DNA of 5,915 bases, taken from Actinomycetota bacterium (GTDB taxonomy: Bacteria; Actinomycetota; Actinomycetes; Mycobacteriales; Micromonosporaceae). The notes under the pieces are model-generated. The model was not told the origin of the DNA and ran no database searches. It saw only the letters and a program-made list of their open reading frames with translations. The translations under genes and the position numbers were made by a program. The stretch lies in assembly GCA_005885115.1 (NCBI GenBank), contig VAXX01000286.1, positions 1 through 5,915 on the forward strand. The letters run 5' to 3'. Shown piece by piece: positions 5,644-5,915 of this stretch; the first letter of the stretch is position 1; each line of letters opens with the position of its first letter.

Positions 5644-5915
5644 CCCCGCATTGTGCCGCGCGGCGAGCCGCGAGTCCCTGACCCAGCGCCGAAGCGCCGC
5701 AATGACCTGTGAGGGCTGGAACGCGGGGTCTGCCCGCTGACGAGCCCGCCGCTGACCACCCGGCCAGCGCACGCGAGCTGTTCGGCGAGTGCCGGCCGTC
5801 GACGCTGAACCCATGGCGGCAGTGTCCCCGTTGGCGGAAAACTCCCCTGCAAGCCGCCACCGCCCGGTACCCGACGGCGGTCGCCCTCGCCGCCCCAGCC
5901 GCCAACCCCGAGGTC
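5644..5915. other. Upstream region of the LuxR-type gene
   Basis: The minus frame of the regulator stays open up to an in-frame ATG at 5814, which has only a weak GGGGA 10 bases upstream, so part of this stretch could be an N-terminal extension. Otherwise it is leader. An ATG at 5813 on the + strand opens a frame running off the window end, but it has no ribosome binding site and an Arg/Pro-rich product, so I do not call it a gene. Confidence 0.4.
5650..5655 (-). promoter_or_regulatory. Candidate -10 element of the LuxR-type gene (leaderless)
   Basis: CACAAT on the minus strand matches TATAAT at four positions, and six bases separate it from ATG 5643, which would put the transcript start on the ATG. 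No clear -35 box is seen 16-19 bases upstream. The absence of a Shine-Dalgarno sequence before this ATG makes the idea more attractive. Confidence 0.3.

Noticed and set aside
2899..5712. Very long + strand open frames (about 937 and 788 codons) opposite the LuxR-type gene
   Set aside because: Their products are Arg/Ser/Ala/Gly-rich without domains, while the minus strand shows Walker and helix-turn-helix motifs. Long antisense frames are normal in GC-rich coding DNA.
5813..5915. Divergent + strand gene starting at ATG 5813
   Set aside because: No Shine-Dalgarno sequence, low-complexity Arg/Pro-rich product, and cut off by the window end.

Overview
The window is high-GC DNA with strong G/C preference at third codon positions, GTG as well as ATG starts, and protein families typical of actinomycetes: a TIGR02569-like kinase-fold protein and a large LuxR-family ATPase regulator. 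A filamentous actinomycete is likely; a Micromonosporaceae-type host is a guess. I see no tRNA, rRNA, CRISPR array, transposase or phage gene.

Left part (1-1683): a small cupin gene (45-452, +) is followed after 20 bases by a well-placed ribosome binding site and an ATG that starts like an aldo/keto reductase. That reductase is lost after about 12 codons. In its place, on the opposite strand, lies the N-lobe of an aminoglycoside-phosphotransferase-type kinase (about 494-808, -), itself lacking the catalytic C-lobe. The two truncated genes meet tail-into-head at about 490-512, which looks like the scar of a deletion or illegitimate recombination. Divergent from the kinase fragment is a second kinase-fold gene (958-1683, +) of the TIGR02569 type. 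It keeps the catalytic motifs but seems to lack about 32-36 residues just after the metal-binding Asp motif.

Middle part (1684-2127): about 440 bases with no gene I can support. It holds two good hairpins and one smaller inverted repeat between converging genes, and possible traces of decayed minus-strand coding.

Right part (2128-5915): two minus-strand genes, probably one transcription unit. First is a 942-residue LuxR-family regulator with an N-terminal ATPase (LAL type; 2815-5643). After 78 bases comes a 202-residue protein with two antibiotic-biosynthesis-monooxygenase-like (ABM) domains (2128-2736). The regulator may control the small protein or simply share its transcript; the target genes are not visible here.

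I found no convincing undescribed system. The most informative signals are the signs of gene decay and rearrangement at 473-1683 and the candidate leaderless starts.
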